This document shows positions 26,015 to 34,873 of a DNA stretch of 64,000 nucleotides, piece by piece. Below the pieces are notes generated by a model, which saw only the letters and a program-made list of their open reading frames with translations, did no database searches and had not been told where the DNA came from. The DNA lies in contig NZ_RKST01000018.1 of assembly GCF_003934165.1 (NCBI RefSeq), positions 55,261 to 119,260 on the forward strand. The letters are read 5' to 3'. Source of the stretch: Borborobacter arsenicus. GTDB taxonomy: Bacteria; Pseudomonadota; Alphaproteobacteria; Rhizobiales; Rhizobiaceae. Numbering within the stretch: the stretch's first letter is position 1; each line of letters starts with the position of its first letter. The position numbers were made by a program, and so were the translations under genes.

Positions 26015-27574
26015 ATGACCGACAAAAGCAGGGCTGGTCCGGGCGCTGAACCGAGCGCCAAGGCCTGTGCCGCCCTCTGTAGGCCGGACACTGCCTGGCG
26101 CATACGGATCGGATCGCTGGTGACGATTATGGCGATGTTGTCGGTCCTGTTTCTCCTGTCGCCGGCATTTACCCAAAGCCATCAGCACAGTGGGAAAGCG
26201 ACCGACACCGCGCAGGCTCAATCCACCCCGGCGCCTGAGGCCGATCCGCAGCCGGCACGCGACGCGGATGCGTCTCCGACGGTCAGCTATCACGCTCCGA
26301 CTGTCTTTACTCTCAGGACCGGAATCGCCACGGGACGCATGGTCTATATCGGCGTCGGTGGCGACATTGACGGCCAGATCAATCCGACCCTCATGGTGCA
26401 TGAAGGCGAGCTGGTGCAGATCAACCTGATCAATGGCGAAGGCGCTGAGCACGACGTGGTTATCGACCAATATGCCGCCCGCTCCTCGATCGTGGTGGGC
26501 AAGAACGCCTCCTCCACTTTTTCCTTCACGGCAACCAAGGTGGGCGAGTTTTCCTATTTCTGCTCCATTGCCGGACATCGCCAGGCCGGCATGGAAGGGC
26601 TGATCCAGGTGATGCCCGGGCAGCGCGCTGCAATGGACACGGATGCGGCCGACATCGTGCGCGATCCTGCCGATCTGCCGGGGCCGATAGGCCAGCGGCC
26701 GCCGCAGGTCGTACGGGTCGATCTCGAGACCGTGGAACTGACTGGCCGGCTCGACGACGGCACCACCTATGTCTACTGGACCTTCGACCGCAAGGTCCCC
26801 GGTCCCTTCGTCAGGGTGCGGGTCGGTGACACGGTTGAGGTGCACCTGAAAAATGCTGCCGACAGCGTCATGATGCATTCGGTCGATTTCCACGCCGCGA
26901 CAGGCCCCGGCGGCGGGGCGGACTTCACGCAGATCGCGCCCGGTGAAGAGGCTGTGGTGACCTTCCAGGCTTTGAAACCAGGCATCTATGTCTATCACTG
27001 CGCGACACCGAGCGTGGCCCACCACATCACCAGCGGCATGTACGGCCTGATCCTGGTCGAGCCGGAAGGCGGACTGCCACAGGTGGACCGGGAGTTCTAC
27101 GTCATGCAAGGCGAGCTCTACACCGTCGAACCCTTCGGTACGCAAGGCGAGATGGAGATGGACTATGACAAGCTGATCTCCGAGCGGCCGGAATATTTCC
27201 TCTTCAACGGTTCGGTCGGCGCGCTCACCAAGTCGCATCCGCTCTATGCCAATGCCGGCGAAACGGTGCGCATATTCTTCGGTGTCGGCGGACCGAACTA
27301 TACGTCCTCCTTCCATGTCATCGGCGAGATTTTCGACCATGTCTACACGCTGGGCAGCGTGACCTCTCCGCCGGTGGCCGGTGTGCAGACGGTGACGGTG
27401 CCACCGGGCGGTGCCACCATCGTCGACTTCAAGATCGATCGCGGCGGACACTATGTCCTGGTCGATCACGCCTTGTCGCGAGCCGAGCGCGGACTTGCAG
27501 GTTATTTGATCGTCGACGGCCCGGAAAACGACGACATCATGCATGCAGGTCCGGCCAAGAAAGCTGCTGAATAG
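26015..27574 (+). CDS. nirK: Copper nitrite reductase NirK with extra N-terminal cupredoxin domain
   Basis: NirK reduces nitrite to nitric oxide in the periplasm during denitrification. I use ATG 26015 (GGAG six bases before); ATG 26003 is equally possible. The 519-residue protein has a membrane-anchor/signal segment at about 31-53, a first cupredoxin domain with type 1 copper ligands His146, Cys183, His188 and Met193, and a class II NirK core with type 1 ligands His288, Cys329, His337 and Met342, type 2 ligands His293, His328 and His434, and catalytic Asp291. The three-domain form recalls the Hyphomicrobium enzyme. No nirV follows; other denitrification genes are absent. Confidence 0.94.
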   Translation: MTDKSRAGPGAEPSAKACAALCRPDTAWRIRIGSLVTIMAMLSVLFLLSPAFTQSHQHSGKATDTAQAQSTPAPEADPQPARDADASPTVSYHAPTVFTLRTGIATGRMVYIGVGGDIDGQINPTLMVHEGELVQINLINGEGAEHDVVIDQYAARSSIVVGKNASSTFSFTATKVGEFSYFCSIAGHRQAGMEGLIQVMPGQRAAMDTDAADIVRDPADLPGPIGQRPPQVVRVDLETVELTGRLDDGTTYVYWTFDRKVPGPFVRVRVGDTVEVHLKNAADSVMMHSVDFHAATGPGGGADFTQIAPGEEAVVTFQALKPGIYVYHCATPSVAHHITSGMYGLILVEPEGGLPQVDREFYVMQGELYTVEPFGTQGEMEMDYDKLISERPEYFLFNGSVGALTKSHPLYANAGETVRIFFGVGGPNYTSSFHVIGEIFDHVYTLGSVTSPPVAGVQTVTVPPGGATIVDFKIDRGGHYVLVDHALSRAERGLAGYLIVDGPENDDIMHAGPAKKAAE

Positions 27575-27600
27575 GCTTCGCTACGGGTTACAAATCGGTG

Positions 27601-27635
27601 AAAGGGCGTGAAGATCGCTTCGCGCCCTTTCTGTT
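27601..27635 (+). terminator. Terminator after nirK
   Basis: AAAGGGCG (27601-27608) pairs with CGCCCTTT (27623-27630), with an inner GAAG/CTTC pair around ATCG. A weak U-tract (CTTTCTGTT) follows, 26 bases past the nirK stop. Confidence 0.65.
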
Positions 27636-27759
27636 CGGGCCACCAGACTTGGCATCAAGGCAGTTCAAAGCTGCGATCCACTCGCGCGACTGCCTCAAAG
27701 CTTTGAATGCCCAAATAAAATTACCACGCTGGCGACCCCGCGCCCTTGTTTTGTCAAAA

Positions 27760-27778
27760 TTGCATAATAGATATGCAA
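27760..27778. promoter_or_regulatory. Operator-like palindrome
   Basis: TTGCATAATAGATATGCAA is a perfect 7-base inverted repeat with a 5-base spacer, about 180 bases before the zinc-ribbon gene. TTGTCA lies at 27751-27756, just before it. The binding protein is unknown; a similar TTGCAT/ATGCAA arm pair occurs at the Lrp-dpaL junction. Confidence 0.45.
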
Positions 27779-27959
27779 TATGTGCATGGAAACATTCATC
27801 AGGATTACGAGGCTTGCCGAAAAAGCATATGGCTTTTCCCGGAGCATCCTGAATCCGAATCCAGAATACCGCACATAATCTTCTGCTCCGGGACATCTCT
27901 TAAATAAAGCGGTTCATTTCGACATGGCGCCTGGTTCGCCATATGAATGGAGCGTCTCA

Positions 27960-28136
27960 ATGAGAGAGCCTTTTCCTCAAAAGCAATGCAATTCCTGCAA
28001 GCGCCGCCTGCCCCGCGCCGCACAGCGTTGCCCGTGGTGCCAGATTCCGCATTCGCCGCAGCCTTCCCAGCCCGGGACCGTATGGCTTCGGCATGGGCCG
28101 GCATACCCATTCCCGCTCGACGGGGGGCTCGGATGA
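27960..28136 (+). CDS. Small zinc-ribbon protein
   Basis: I do not recognise this 58-residue protein, but it looks real. The ATG at 27960 has GGAG seven bases upstream, and the stop overlaps the next gene start as ATGA (28133-28136). The N-terminal half has four cysteines in a CX2C-X10-CX2C zinc-ribbon pattern (CNSC, CPWC) with basic residues between, suggesting nucleic acid or protein binding. The C-terminal half is proline-rich and without a motif. The tight coupling suggests it works with the degenerate Nudix protein. Confidence 0.55.
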   Translation: MREPFPQKQCNSCKRRLPRAAQRCPWCQIPHSPQPSQPGTVWLRHGPAYPFPLDGGLG

Positions 28137-28696
28137 CAGATATTCCCTTTGCAGCAGAGGATGTTCTGCAAGTACGGAACCCCGGCTTTGGGGTTCAGGA
28201 GGTCGGTGCCCTGCCGTGGCGGATCGGCCGCGACAAGAGGCTGGAAATCCTCCTCGTCGCATCGCGCCAACGCAGTCGCTGGACCTTGCCGCAGGGCCTG
28301 CCGGCAATGGGTCGAACGGCCGTTCGAAGCGCAGCTTTGCGGGCTTTCGAGCAGGTTGGCATCATCGGCCAGACGCACCCCGTGGCGGTCGGCGATTACA
28401 GCTATGTCAGGCCAGGTAGCGACGGTCGGATGCGGCAATGCCGTGTCACGGTGTTCAGCCTTCACGTAAAGGGTACACTGATCAGCTGGCAGGAGCGCAA
28501 GCGTTTGAAGCGACGATGGTTCGGCCTCCATGCGGCCGCGCAGATGGTGGCCGAGCGGGAATTGGCGAGTATCTTGGAGAAATTCGTCCCGCATGCCTGG
28601 AGCAGCAGGCCGGATTTGAACACAGGGTTTGCCACAGTGGCATCTGCCAAGAAGGATGCAAATGCCACTGACCGGAGCGGCGAAGCGGGCTTGTAG
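28133..28696 (+). CDS. Nudix-fold protein with degenerate Nudix box
   Basis: Nudix hydrolases split nucleoside diphosphates linked to another group. The 187-residue protein from ATG 28133 has the fold's leading strand (AALPWRI-like region VGALPWRI, EILLVASRQRSRWTLPQGLP) and aligns with rhizobial Nudix proteins. Its box, starting GLPAMGRTAVRSAALRAF and ending EQVGI, has Arg for the first Glu, Leu-Arg for Arg-Glu and Gln for the last Glu, keeping only one Glu and the final Gly. Catalysis is therefore doubtful; a binding or regulatory role is possible. It is translationally coupled to the zinc-ribbon gene. Confidence 0.75.
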   Translation: MTDIPFAAEDVLQVRNPGFGVQEVGALPWRIGRDKRLEILLVASRQRSRWTLPQGLPAMGRTAVRSAALRAFEQVGIIGQTHPVAVGDYSYVRPGSDGRMRQCRVTVFSLHVKGTLISWQERKRLKRRWFGLHAAAQMVAERELASILEKFVPHAWSSRPDLNTGFATVASAKKDANATDRSGEAGL

Positions 28697-28736
28697 ACGT
28701 AACCGGCTGTGCGTGGCGATACTGCGGCACGCTGGT

Positions 28737-30266
28737 TCAGGCGGCCTGCGCAAGCCTGTCGCCGGCCATCCGGTAAGAAATGGCCTCGGCAAGGTGGATG
28801 CGTCCCACCGTTTCCTGGCCTTCAAGATCGGCCAAGGTCCGCGCCACCTTCAGGACGCGGTGATAGGCACGTGCCGAAAAGCCCAACTTGTCGCTGGCAT
28901 CCCGCAACAATGCCAAGCCCATATCATCGACAATCGTGATCTCCTCGATCAACGCCGTCGGGCAATGCGCATTGGTGGCAGCACCGGTTCCGAGGCGCTC
29001 GAAACGTTCGCGCTGGACAGTTCTTGCCGCCAAGACCCGTGCCGCCACCGTGGCACTGGTCTCCGACGTCCCCGGCCGGATCAGATCGCTTGCCGACACT
29101 GCCGGCACCTCGATGCGCAAGTCGATACGGTCCATCAGCGGACCGGATATGCGTGCCTGATAATCCGATTGACAGCGCGGACCGCGGGCGCAGCGGAAGC
29201 CCGGTTCGCCGGCCATACCGCAGCGGCACGGGTTCATGGCGGCGATAAGCTGGATGCGGGCAGGATAACTCACCCGGTGATTGGCTCGCGCAATGACACA
29301 TTCGCAGGTCTCGATCGGCTGGCGCAGCGAATCCAGTACCTGCGGCGAAAATTCAGGAAACTCGTCCAGGAACAACACGCCGTTATGCGCGAGCGAAACT
29401 TCGCCCGGCCGCGCCCTTAAGCCGCCACCAACCATAGCCGCCATGGAGGCGGAGTGATGCGGGGCTCGAAAAGGTCGCCGGTCGGTGAGCCGCCCACCTG
29501 CAAGCTCGCCCGCAATAGAAGCGATCATAGAGACTTCGAGAAGCTCCTTCGGCGCCAAAGGCGGCAGGATCGACGGCAAGCGCTGCGCCAACATCGACTT
29601 TCCCGAGCCCGGCGGCCCGACCATCAGCAGATTGTGCCCGCCGGCCGCCGCCACCTCCAGTGCGCGCCTGGCAGTCTCCTGCCCCTTAATGTCGGCAAGG
29701 TCGGGCAAATCCATCGCAGGCGCATGGATGCTCGCCTCTGGCCGCGCCAGGACCTGAGTGCCTCGAAAATGATTGGCGATCGCAATAAGGCTGCGCGGTG
29801 CCAGAATGTCGATATCGGCACCGGCCCAGGCTGCTTCGGAACCGGAAGCTGCCGGGCAGATCAGGCCCTTTCCTTCCCCATTCGCACCGATTGCCGCCGG
29901 CAATGCGCCCGAGACGGCGGTGATCGTCCCATCGAGGGACAACTCACCCAGCACGACATAGGCGGAGAGCGCGTCCGCCGGTATCGCCCCAAGCGCCGCC
30001 ATCAGGCCAAGCGCAATCGGCAGATCGTAGTGGCTGCCTTCCTTGGGCAGGTCGGCTGGTGCCAGATTGACCGTCACCTTCTTGGCCGGCATCGACAGGC
30101 CCGAGGCATGAAGTGCCGCCTGCACGCGCTCCCGGCTTTCCGCAACCGCCTTGTCGGGCAACCCGACAATGTGCATCCCCACCTTGCCAGGCGCGACCAT
30201 CACCTGGACGTCGACGGGCACTGCCTCGATGCCCTGAAACGCAACCGTGCGTACCCGCGAAACCAT
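28737..30266 (-). CDS. comM: ComM/YifB family Mg-chelatase-like AAA+ ATPase
   Basis: ComM is a hexameric branch-migration helicase that extends recombination during natural transformation. The ATG at 30266 (MVSRVRTVAFQGIEA) gives 509 residues, the normal size. It has the N-terminal ChlI-like domain (about 20-140), the ATPase domain with Walker A GPPGSGKS and Walker B GVLFLDEFPEF, and the C-terminal domain. A zinc-binding-like cysteine cluster AMNPCRCGMAGEPGFRCARG lies in between. The frame could start nine codons earlier (30293). Other competence genes are not nearby, which is usual. Confidence 0.94.
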   Translation of the reverse strand: MVSRVRTVAFQGIEAVPVDVQVMVAPGKVGMHIVGLPDKAVAESRERVQAALHASGLSMPAKKVTVNLAPADLPKEGSHYDLPIALGLMAALGAIPADALSAYVVLGELSLDGTITAVSGALPAAIGANGEGKGLICPAASGSEAAWAGADIDILAPRSLIAIANHFRGTQVLARPEASIHAPAMDLPDLADIKGQETARRALEVAAAGGHNLLMVGPPGSGKSMLAQRLPSILPPLAPKELLEVSMIASIAGELAGGRLTDRRPFRAPHHSASMAAMVGGGLRARPGEVSLAHNGVLFLDEFPEFSPQVLDSLRQPIETCECVIARANHRVSYPARIQLIAAMNPCRCGMAGEPGFRCARGPRCQSDYQARISGPLMDRIDLRIEVPAVSASDLIRPGTSETSATVAARVLAARTVQRERFERLGTGAATNAHCPTALIEEITIVDDMGLALLRDASDKLGFSARAYHRVLKVARTLADLEGQETVGRIHLAEAISYRMAGDRLAQAA

Positions 30267-30443
30267 GCAAGCCCCCAATGCGTCGCCGGTCACTGCCCCA
30301 ATTCACCGGCTCAATTTCGACGCCACAGGAGACAATCACAGATCGCAGAGCAAATCAAGAACAAGAAGGGAACAAAATAAACGCAGAGATTGCAATCCGG
30401 TTGCGGACGGTTGTGGCCCGGAACATTTCAAGGCAAGTGTGCG

Positions 30444-31391
30444 TCAGCGCGCCCGCCGCTTGTCCTCCACCACGTCCCAGAACAGGGAAGCGATATCCGC
30501 GCCACCGAAATTCTTGACCTCGCGAACGCCGGTCGGCGAAGTCACGTTGATCTCGGTCATATAGTCGCCAATGACATCAATCCCGACCAGAATGAAGCCG
30601 CGCTCCTTCAGCGACGGGCCGATGCGTGCGCAGATTTCACGCTCGCGCTCGGTCAGTTCGGTTTTTTCCGCACGACCGCCGACATGCATGTTGGAGCGCG
30701 AGTCGTGCTCGGCCGGCACGCGGTTGATGGCTCCGACAGCTTCACCATCAATGAGGATGATGCGTTTGTCGCCCTTGCGCACATCCTTTAGATAGCGTTG
30801 GACGATAAAGGGCTCGCGGAACATCTGCGCGAACATCTCGAGCAGCGAGGCAAGGTTGCGATCCGCCTCATGCAGATGGAAAATGCCGGCTCCGCCATTG
30901 CCGTAGAGCGGCTTGACGATGATGTCGCCATACTCCTTGCGGAACGCATCGACCTCGCGCGGGTCCTTGGTGATCAGCGTTTCCGGCATCAGGTCGGGAA
31001 ACTCGGTGACGAAAATCTTCTCCGGGCTGTTGCGTACCCAGGCCGGGTCATTCACCACCAGCGTCTTCGGATGGATGCGCTCCAGAATATGCGTGGTGGT
31101 GATGTAGTTCATGTCGAAGGGCGGGTCCTGGCGCAACAGCACCACATCCATCTCAGACAGGTCCGTGCGGACCGGCGCACCGAGGCTGAAGTGATTGCCC
31201 TTCTCGTCGCGCACCTGCAATTCCTCAATGCGTGCGAATACTTTCCCGCCGACCATCGAGAGGCGGTCAGGCGTATAGTGGAACAGTTTGTGCCCGCGCC
31301 GCTGCGCCTCCAGTGCCAGGGCGAAGCTGGTATCGCCGGCGATAGACACCGTGGAGATGTGATCCATCTGGATAGCAATCTTGAGCGGCAT
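30444..31391 (-). CDS. gshB: Glutathione synthetase
   Basis: GshB joins glycine to gamma-glutamylcysteine with ATP, the last step of glutathione synthesis. The ATG at 31391 ([12 protein letters not shown]) has GGAG eight bases upstream and gives 315 residues as in E. coli. The prokaryotic GSH-synthase N-domain (about 1-125) is followed by the ATP-grasp domain with [12 protein letters not shown] and the metal-binding [15 protein letters not shown] segment ([15 protein letters not shown]). It lies 177 bases from comM on the same strand. Confidence 0.95.
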   Translation of the reverse strand: MPLKIAIQMDHISTVSIAGDTSFALALEAQRRGHKLFHYTPDRLSMVGGKVFARIEELQVRDEKGNHFSLGAPVRTDLSEMDVVLLRQDPPFDMNYITTTHILERIHPKTLVVNDPAWVRNSPEKIFVTEFPDLMPETLITKDPREVDAFRKEYGDIIVKPLYGNGGAGIFHLHEADRNLASLLEMFAQMFREPFIVQRYLKDVRKGDKRIILIDGEAVGAINRVPAEHDSRSNMHVGGRAEKTELTEREREICARIGPSLKERGFILVGIDVIGDYMTEINVTSPTGVREVKNFGGADIASLFWDVVEDKRRAR

Positions 31392-31599
31392 GGCTGTCTC
31401 CGTCAGGGTATGGCAACAGCGCATGTACAGCTTGGAAAGCGTCCTGCCAATCCGCCTCGTATTTTCCGCATTTCCACGGTGGTTTAAGCTGGCTTCAGAA
31501 TGCATTGGGCCAGCGGGGCCTACCAAGCTTGTGTGATACCTTTCCTAAACAGTTTGATGCCACTGTCGGCCAGCACATAAGAAGACCGCAGGAAAAAAC

Positions 31600-32949
31600 A
31601 TGCAGCCGCCGCTCGGCATTGTCCACGCCGCCAAGGAAAATACTGATCTTGCCTTTACCGATTCCTTGACCGGGCTTGGCAATCGTCGGCGTTTCTATGA
31701 CAAGGTCGATCGTCTGATCAACGGACGGGCCGACGATCCCGCACCCTTTGCCATCGGCATTCTTGATCTCGACGGCTTCAAGCCGATCAATGATCTCTTC
31801 GGCCACAAGGCTGGCGATGACATCCTCATACAGGTGGGTATGCGGCTGCGTGCGGCGATGGACGGTCATTCGACGGTCACACGCATCGGCGCAGATGAAT
31901 TCGCCTTTCTCTACCCGATGGTGTTTTCCGAGGAAGCCGCCACCGAAAAGGCAAAGATGCTGATCGAAATCCTGTCGGCGCCCTATGATGTAGGGGAGAG
32001 AACCGCCAGGCTGTCGGCCTCAGTCGGCTGTTCGCTGTTTTACTTCGACGAAGAGACCACCGACATATTGGTCAACAAGGCCGAAACGGCACTTTATCAC
32101 GCCAAGCGTTCCGGCCGTGGACGCGTCGTTGTCTATACGCATGAAATGGAGGAGGCCGCCAAACGCGTCACGCGCATCGAGCAGGCGTTGCGCCGAGCGG
32201 TTTCAGCCGGAGAAGTCGAGCCCCATTTCCAGCCGATCGTGGATCTGAAAACGAGGAAAGTCGTCGGCTTCGAAACATTGGCGCGCTGGACCGACCGCGA
32301 CCTGGGGGCCGTTCCACCGATGGTGTTCATTCCCATCGCCGAAGAGCGTGGCATCATCGGTCCATTGTCGCAACTGGTGCTGCGCAAGGCGACCGAGGCG
32401 GCAAAGAGCTGGCCCAGCGACCTGTTCCTGTCCTTCAACCTGTCGCCCTCCCAACTCGTTGACCAGAATACCGGGCTTCATATCCTGGCCATCCTGGATC
32501 GTGCAGGCTTCGATCCACGGCGACTTGAAGTCGAGATCACCGAAACAGGCCTGATGAGCGATCCGGCCTCGGCCGAAAAGATCGTCGACGATCTCAGAAG
32601 ATGCGGTATTCGCGTTTCGCTTGACGATTTCGGCACCGGGCAATCCTCGTTGGGTCGCCTGCGCGAGTTTCGTTTCGACAAACTCAAGATCGACCGCGCC
32701 TTCGTTTCCTCGATTCTCGATGATCGGCCGTCCGAACATATCATCCGGGCAATCCTGGCAATGTGCGAGGGACTGGGCATGGACGTGGTTGCCGAAGGCA
32801 TCGAGCAGGAGGCGCAGGCCGATCGGTTGGTTACCTTCGGCTGCGGCGGTGGCCAGGGTTTCCTGTTCGGCAGGCCAGCCAATGCCGGCGCTACACTCGG
32901 CTATCTGCGCGAGGCCTCGCGCGGCGCCTTGCGCGTCGCCACCGCATAA
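31600..32949 (+). CDS. GGDEF-EAL protein, degenerate GGDEF
   Basis: This 449-residue cytoplasmic protein combines the two domains of c-di-GMP turnover. In the GGDEF domain (about 17-180) the active-site motif reads GADEF (97-101), so cyclase activity is doubtful. The EAL domain (about 195-440) reads ETL (225-227) but keeps the expected metal and substrate residues: Asn in FNLSPSQL, Glu in EITET, Asp pair in DDFGTG, Lys in KIDRAFV and Glu in EGIEQ, so phosphodiesterase activity is likely. There is no membrane segment or sensor domain, only about 16 leading residues. Confidence 0.92.
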   Translation: MQPPLGIVHAAKENTDLAFTDSLTGLGNRRRFYDKVDRLINGRADDPAPFAIGILDLDGFKPINDLFGHKAGDDILIQVGMRLRAAMDGHSTVTRIGADEFAFLYPMVFSEEAATEKAKMLIEILSAPYDVGERTARLSASVGCSLFYFDEETTDILVNKAETALYHAKRSGRGRVVVYTHEMEEAAKRVTRIEQALRRAVSAGEVEPHFQPIVDLKTRKVVGFETLARWTDRDLGAVPPMVFIPIAEERGIIGPLSQLVLRKATEAAKSWPSDLFLSFNLSPSQLVDQNTGLHILAILDRAGFDPRRLEVEITETGLMSDPASAEKIVDDLRRCGIRVSLDDFGTGQSSLGRLREFRFDKLKIDRAFVSSILDDRPSEHIIRAILAMCEGLGMDVVAEGIEQEAQADRLVTFGCGGGQGFLFGRPANAGATLGYLREASRGALRVATA

Positions 32950-33065
32950 TCCAACAAAAATTTCCGCGCGAGCATATTGTCGACGTCATTGCCGGCAAAT
33001 GGGGTCGGCTGCGAAAGGCGGAAACTGGCTTTCGCGTTCATTGAAGCAGACGCAGGCGAAGGCCA

Positions 33066-33536
33066 TTGATCCAGAAAATCCTGAAAAGTGCCGCAGCCGG
33101 CGCTCTATTGCTCCTGGCTGCTTGCCAGACATCAACCTCACCCGGCCAAGGTGCCGGCGCCTCGGCGGCTGCCGTCGGCCATCTTGCCGAAATCCGGACC
33201 ACCCACGGCCTCCCCCGGCTCGTGTCCGATCCGCAACTGGAACAGGCTGCGTTGCGGCAGGCAGGCTATATGGCGCGTACGGCGCAGATGAAGCACACGA
33301 CAGGGTGGGGCAGGAATTTTGCCGCGCGCATGCGCGACGACGGTGTTGAAGGTGCTGCTGCCGAGAACATCGCGCATGGGCGCATGGGTATGGACGAGCT
33401 ATTCTCCATGTGGATGGCCTCGCAAGGCCACCGCCGCAATATGCTCGATCCGCGATTCAGCCGGTTTGGCCTCGCCTATATGCGCGACGGCAACGGTAGC
33501 CAGCAGAGGTACTGGGCGCTGGTGCTCGCCCGCTGA
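33066..33536 (+). CDS. CAP (SCP-like) domain lipoprotein
   Basis: CAP-domain proteins are secreted or anchored proteins of varied and mostly unknown function. The 156-residue product begins at TTG 33066; its signal ends in the lipobox LLLAAC (Cys20), so it is a lipoprotein. The CAP domain has typical landmarks: MKHTTGWGRNFAARM, AENIAHG, MWMASQGHRRNMLDPRF and FGLAYM. There is no ATG alternative that keeps the signal peptide. It stands alone between the GGDEF-EAL and HAD genes. Confidence 0.88.
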   Translation: MIQKILKSAAAGALLLLAACQTSTSPGQGAGASAAAVGHLAEIRTTHGLPRLVSDPQLEQAALRQAGYMARTAQMKHTTGWGRNFAARMRDDGVEGAAAENIAHGRMGMDELFSMWMASQGHRRNMLDPRFSRFGLAYMRDGNGSQQRYWALVLAR

Positions 33537-33618
33537 ACCGGTCAGGGCGCCTGCCCCCGCCTAGCCAAGGTTTATCTTGCAGCCCAAAGGCGCTATGTCC
33601 CCTTGGAAGGAGAACCGG

Positions 33619-34254
33619 ATGACGCCCAAAGCAGTCTATTGGGACATGGACGGCACGCTGATCGACAGCGAGCCTTTGCATGAGCAGGCCATGGCTGCCG
33701 TTTTGACCAGCCTCGGCATCACGCCGCCCGCAGACCTGCATGACAGCATCATCGGCATTTCAGCCATGCCGATCTACGAAATGCTGCGCGATACGCTGGG
33801 GTTGCGCTTGTCATTCGACGACTGGATCGTCCGCAAATATGTCTACTACATGGAGCATGTCAGCCGCCTGACACCGCGTGCCGGGGCCGTCGAGACCTTT
33901 CGTGACCTGCGCGCGCAAGGCGTGCCGCAGGCTGTCGTGTCCAATTCCGATCGGCTGATCGTCGAAGCGAATATGCGGGTGATCGGCATCGACAAGCCCG
34001 GCATGAAGTCGGTTACCCGCAATGATGTGCGCCTGGGCAAGCCTGATCCGGAACCATATCTTCGCGCGGCCTGGTTGACCGGTATCGACCCCGCCAAAAG
34101 CTTCGTGGTCGAAGACACGATAACCGGTTCGCTTGCTGGTCTCGCCGCCGGGATGCGCACGCTTTTCTGGCCGCAACAGCCGATGGAACCACCAGCCGGC
34201 GCCATATTGGTCACCAGCGCCGAGGATCTGAAGCGGCATCTCGGCGTAAACTGA
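33619..34254 (+). CDS. HAD family phosphatase (beta-phosphoglucomutase-like)
   Basis: HAD enzymes hydrolyse phosphomonoesters. The ATG at 33619 has GGAG six bases upstream and gives 211 residues. Motif I is DMDGT with nucleophile Asp9 and acid/base Asp11; motif II is VVSNSD; the lysine of motif III is in LGKPDPEPY; motif IV is VVEDTITG. An alpha-helical cap lies between motif I and II, as in phosphoglycolate phosphatase and beta-phosphoglucomutase relatives. The substrate is not predictable from the neighbours. Confidence 0.9.
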   Translation: MTPKAVYWDMDGTLIDSEPLHEQAMAAVLTSLGITPPADLHDSIIGISAMPIYEMLRDTLGLRLSFDDWIVRKYVYYMEHVSRLTPRAGAVETFRDLRAQGVPQAVVSNSDRLIVEANMRVIGIDKPGMKSVTRNDVRLGKPDPEPYLRAAWLTGIDPAKSFVVEDTITGSLAGLAAGMRTLFWPQQPMEPPAGAILVTSAEDLKRHLGVN

Positions 34255-34384
34255 CCCAACATCGGCTGCGGCTTAAGATCGGGACAAACCGCCGCGCCGA
34301 AGGAACCATTTTGACCCGCGAGTTGTTTTGCCACTTACGCTCCATAAAAGCGGGGCGTGAACCGACATGATAAGGAGAAGTTGA

Positions 34385-34873
34385 ATGAGGGTTATGGTGA
34401 CGCGCGACGCCTTCTGGTTTCACGCGCTCGCGGTGTTGGCTTTCGTGGTCGCTTCGGCGCCTGACATGACGCTGATGGCGCAGGGCCTGGAGAGCCAGAA
34501 GGCCATCGACACCATCATCGGATCGGAGGTGCATGAGGAGGAGGCAAGCGCAAAAGCGGACCCGGACAAGATCATCACCGCCATTGAAAACACCGCTGCC
34601 AATACCAGCGAGGTGCGCAAGATTTCCAGCCTCGACAAGGTCGATATCGTCTTCCTGCCGGATGCTGCCGAAAATGGTCTGCCACCGGAAGTGGATGCAA
34701 AGGTCAAGGAGCATGAGAAGGCGATAATCGATCTGCGCAAGGAACTGGAAGGCAATGCGATGCTTTTCCATGCCATCAATTCACGTGCCGTGCTGATGCG
34801 CGATGTGCTGGCGGTCGAATTCGACAGCTCGAAAAGCGTGATCATTTATGCCACGGCCAAGCCAACCCGTTGA
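34385..34873 (+). CDS. Conserved exported hypothetical protein
   Basis: I do not recognise this 162-residue protein. A strong AAGGAG lies eight bases before the ATG at 34385. Residues about 10-32 form a signal peptide or anchor ending in MAQG. The mature part is acidic and helical (KADPDKIITAIENTAANTSEVRKIS), followed by VDIVFLPDA and a C-terminal strand-rich VLAVEFDSSKSVIIYATAKP. Proteins like this occur in rhizobia next to unrelated genes, so the context gives no function. It is probably periplasmic. Confidence 0.7.
   Translation: MRVMVTRDAFWFHALAVLAFVVASAPDMTLMAQGLESQKAIDTIIGSEVHEEEASAKADPDKIITAIENTAANTSEVRKISSLDKVDIVFLPDAAENGLPPEVDAKVKEHEKAIIDLRKELEGNAMLFHAINSRAVLMRDVLAVEFDSSKSVIIYATAKPTR

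Larger units (their letters stand above)
27575..27959. other. Intergenic region with three inverted repeats
   Basis: No gene is seen in these 385 bases. They hold the nirK terminator (27601-27635), a long imperfect inverted repeat (27659-27711, arms TTCAAAGCT and AGCTTTGAA plus GGCA/TGCC) and a perfect operator-like palindrome TTGCATA-5-TATGCAA (27760-27778). The region between 27715 and 27930 is AT-richer than its surroundings and probably contains the promoter of the zinc-ribbon/Nudix pair. Confidence 0.5.

Noticed and set aside
25982..27544. 520-codon open frame antisense to nirK
   Set aside because: It mirrors the high-GC nirK gene, has no family similarity, and nirK has all copper ligands in the other strand.
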